A stretch of DNA of 64,000 nucleotides from Chryseobacterium culicis (GTDB lineage Bacteria > Bacteroidota > Bacteroidia > Flavobacteriales > Weeksellaceae), in NCBI RefSeq assembly GCF_002979755.1, contig NZ_PCPP01000008.1, positions 1 through 64,000 on the forward strand. Direction: 5' to 3'. Within the stretch, counting starts at the first letter, position 1. Each line of letters begins with the position of its first letter. Shown piece by piece: positions 61,556-64,000 of the stretch. A program made the position numbers and the translations under genes. The notes below the pieces were generated by a model, which was given only the letters and a program-made list of their open reading frames with translations, did no database searches and was not told where the DNA came from.

Positions 61556-64000
61556 ATGTTAAATAGGAGGAGAGGAAATTTATTTTTAGCGTTATTTTTA
61601 GCTTTCATGGGGAACTTTGTTTTGGCTCAAAATAAAGGAAGGGTAGAAATTGCTGCAAAACCTAAAGCTGCTTCCTTGAGAGCAGGTGTTTTTATCGATG
61701 TAAACGCACCCAGCTACCCGGAATCCGGCTATCCTATAACTCAGCTAATAAACGATGTGCTTATATCAGGAGGCTCTACTTGTACCAGTTCAACGGTAAG
61801 CAATGTAACCGTTTCTCCGAACTTGTCTGCTACCAATCAGAACCGTAGCTGGGGATATTTTAATAAATCAAATACCAACTTTCCTTTCAGTAAAGGGATT
61901 ATACTTTCAACAGGGTATGCTAATAAAGCCGGGAATACTTTCCAGGGAACTTTAAGTGATGACCTTGGAACCGGTGGAGATGTAGATCTGGCGAACGCTT
62001 TAGGGATTGCTAACAATAACCTAACCAATGCAACATCTATAGAGTTTGACTTTGTAGCTGCTTCTACTGAAATTACTTTCAGATATTTATTTGCTTCCAA
62101 AGAATATCAGCAAAATTTTCCATGTACTATTACAGACGGTTTTGCCTTGCTGTTAAAAAAAGCATCTGATCCTACTTATACCAATCTTGCCGTGCTTCCG
62201 GGAGGGGCAGGGCCTGTGAGTGTAACAAATATTCACCCGCAATATCAAAACTGCGGACCTAAAAATGAAGCCTATTACGGAGGTACGAATACCGCTCAGG
62301 TTGAAACCAATTTCAATGGACGTACCATTCCGCTTACTGCAAAAGCAACGGTAATTCCTGGGCAAACCTACCATTTTAAAATTGTGCTTGCAGATTATCA
62401 GGATCCCAACTTTGATTCAGCCGTATTTCTTGAAGCCGGATCATTTGATATCGGGGTGAAAATCCTGGATCCGGCAGGAGTACAGCTTCCTGCATCTGTA
62501 AATATGTGTGATAATACGCCACAGACTTTTACAGCTTCGGTTCAGGGACCTAACATAACCTATCAGTGGTATTTGGGAACCAATGCAATTCCAGGGGCTA
62601 CTAATGCAAGTTATACTGCAACACAGCCTGGTGTATATACCGTTAAGGTTTTCATCCAGGGAAATAGCTGTCCGGGAGAAGCTACCATTACTGTGGTTGG
62701 CGGAACATCTCCTACAGTACAGAATGCTACACTGACGGCCTGTTATGCCGCTGGGAATGCAACTTTTAATTTAACATCAGCACAAACCTCAATAAGCACT
62801 ACTCCGGGAGCTGTGTTTTCATATTATACCACATTGGCAGATGCTAATGCTGGAAATGCAAATACAATTCCTAATCCAACAGCTCATCAGAGTGCAGGCG
62901 GAACGGTGTATGTAAGAGTGGCAAACGGTTTCTGTGCAAAAGTAGCGCAGCTGCAATTAGTAAAAGCCCCACAAATGGTACCTACTATTGCTCCACCAAT
63001 AGTACTTACCTGTGCTAACTCTCAGACGACACTGGATGCTTCAGCTTCTGTTTATCCGGCTGGGGCTACATTCAACTGGACGACTACCGGAGGAAATATT
63101 GTTTCAGGAGGAACTACCTTAAATCCTGTGATCAATGCTGCGGGAACCTATACTTTAACCATTACAAAAGTTTACCAGCCTGGAAATATCAGCTGTACCG
63201 CTGTAGGAACTGTAACCGTAACAGGAAACAGTGCTCCGCCAGTTACCGGGCTTACGGCAAACAAAATAAAAATCTGTAAAGGAGATTCTGCAACCCTTAC
63301 TGCTTCAGGAGGTGCTACCTATAACTGGGGGAATGGCCTTACAGGAAACGGAAACACACAGGTTGTTTCACCTACTGTTACAACAACCTACACTGTAACA
63401 GCAGTGGGAGCGAATGGTTGTGTGTCTCAAAACCCTGCCACTTTAACAATTGAAGTGTCAGAACCTTTTACAGCCCAAAACGCAACATTACATAAGTGTT
63501 ATCAGCCGGGATTAACTTATAATCTTACTGAAGCTCAGCCTCAGATTACAACTGCTGCAGGAGTTACTTTTACTTACTATATCAATCAGGCTGATGCTAA
63601 TGCCGCTAACGGAAACTTTATTGTAACACCTACAACATATACACCTCCAGGAGGAAGCCAGACTATTTATGTATTAGCAAGTAATGGAGGTTGTAGCTAT
63701 GTGGTGACTCTGCAATTATTAAGTACAGCTCAAACAACTCTTACCATTGCTGCACCGCAAACAATTACCTGTACAACTCCACAGATTACACTCAATGCTT
63801 CAGCATCTGTAGTCCCTGCGGGATCTACTATTGCATGGACCACAACCGGAGGAACTATCGTATCAGGAGGTAATACACTTACACCAGTTGTAAGCGCTGG
63901 CGGAACATATACTTTAACGGTTACTAATATATCACAACCAGGAAACTTAAGCTGTACATATACTGCAACAGTAACAGTACAGGAAGATAAAGTACAGCCG
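61556..64000 (+). CDS. Choice-of-anchor L adhesin-like protein, paralogue, 3' end outside window
   Basis: At least 815 codons with no stop before the window ends. Signal peptide (NLFLALFLAFMGNFVLAQ) and the same opening as the preceding gene (SLRAGVFIDVNAPSYPESGY), then the anchor L domain (VLISGGSTCTSS, FPFSKGIILSTGYANKAGN, FASKEYQQNFPC, SAVFLEAGSFDIGV). Ig-like Cys-paired modules follow, and they are repeated and more numerous than in paralogue 1 (NMCDNTPQTFTASVQGP; ICKGDSATLTASGGATYNW; TCTTPQITLNASASV). A type B T9SS domain is expected beyond the window. Tandem duplication with gene 1; its own promoter is present. Confidence 0.9.
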   Translation, partial: MLNRRRGNLFLALFLAFMGNFVLAQNKGRVEIAAKPKAASLRAGVFIDVNAPSYPESGYPITQLINDVLISGGSTCTSSTVSNVTVSPNLSATNQNRSWGYFNKSNTNFPFSKGIILSTGYANKAGNTFQGTLSDDLGTGGDVDLANALGIANNNLTNATSIEFDFVAASTEITFRYLFASKEYQQNFPCTITDGFALLLKKASDPTYTNLAVLPGGAGPVSVTNIHPQYQNCGPKNEAYYGGTNTAQVETNFNGRTIPLTAKATVIPGQTYHFKIVLADYQDPNFDSAVFLEAGSFDIGVKILDPAGVQLPASVNMCDNTPQTFTASVQGPNITYQWYLGTNAIPGATNASYTATQPGVYTVKVFIQGNSCPGEATITVVGGTSPTVQNATLTACYAAGNATFNLTSAQTSISTTPGAVFSYYTTLADANAGNANTIPNPTAHQSAGGTVYVRVANGFCAKVAQLQLVKAPQMVPTIAPPIVLTCANSQTTLDASASVYPAGATFNWTTTGGNIVSGGTTLNPVINAAGTYTLTITKVYQPGNISCTAVGTVTVTGNSAPPVTGLTANKIKICKGDSATLTASGGATYNWGNGLTGNGNTQVVSPTVTTTYTVTAVGANGCVSQNPATLTIEVSEPFTAQNATLHKCYQPGLTYNLTEAQPQITTAAGVTFTYYINQADANAANGNFIVTPTTYTPPGGSQTIYVLASNGGCSYVVTLQLLSTAQTTLTIAAPQTITCTTPQITLNASASVVPAGSTIAWTTTGGTIVSGGNTLTPVVSAGGTYTLTVTNISQPGNLSCTYTATVTVQEDKVQP

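Overview
The window looks like a chromosomal segment of a Flavobacteriia member, most likely Chryseobacterium or a close Weeksellaceae relative. The support is low GC, almost no Shine-Dalgarno sites, promoters of the Bacteroidetes type (TAnnTTTG, sometimes with an upstream TTG/TTTG), several type IX secretion (T9SS) C-terminal sorting domains of both A and B types, a DnaE with an N-terminal exonuclease, and a fused E1 alpha/beta branched-chain 2-oxoacid dehydrogenase. No rRNA, tRNA, CRISPR array, prophage or complete IS was seen.

Layout. 1-5.6 kb: 3' part of a Gly/Trp/Tyr-rich repeat protein, an OmpP1/FadL-type barrel protein, a ZIP transporter coupled to a methyltransferase, a THUMP RNA methyltransferase and two tandem MSWNFLD small proteins. 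5.6-8.7 kb: AraC regulator plus SDR, and a GT2 glycosyltransferase. 8.7-9.0 kb: 118-bp tandem palindromic repeats. 10.4-19.2 kb is the accessory part. It holds a remnant of an Rhs partner protein, one full-length DUF6443/RHS protein with a C-terminal toxin-like domain, its presumed immunity gene, and two start-less Rhs tip cassettes, each followed by its own presumed immunity gene. Palindromic repeat elements sit at the cassette joints, and a GIY-YIG nuclease gene bracketed by 18-bp repeats follows. 19.2-32.8 kb: PLP sulfur-amino-acid lyase with divergent Lrp regulator, serine hydrolase, bestrophin, BCKDH E1, secreted S8 protease, dnaE. 33-42 kb: three consecutive T9SS substrates. 42-50 kb: potassium channel with a tiny membrane protein, exported protein, Nif3 and coiled-coil pair, acyl-CoA ligase, acyl-CoA dehydrogenase. 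50-59 kb: DUF4349 lipoprotein, RF3, two paralogous membrane proteins, and a five-gene run (CPBP protease, RdgB, RNase Z, TIGR02757, acidic heptad-repeat membrane protein). 59-64 kb: two choice-of-anchor L adhesin-like proteins; the second runs off the window.

Most interesting: (1) a GIY-YIG nuclease gene bracketed by copies of an 18-bp sequence that also occurs as a gene-less hairpin 27 kb away, suggesting a small nuclease-linked mobile repeat family; (2) an Rhs toxin/immunity cassette array in which the variable block spans the toxin domain and the N-terminal part of the immunity protein, between nearly identical flanks. All functional calls rest on reading the sequence and on family knowledge; no database search was run.
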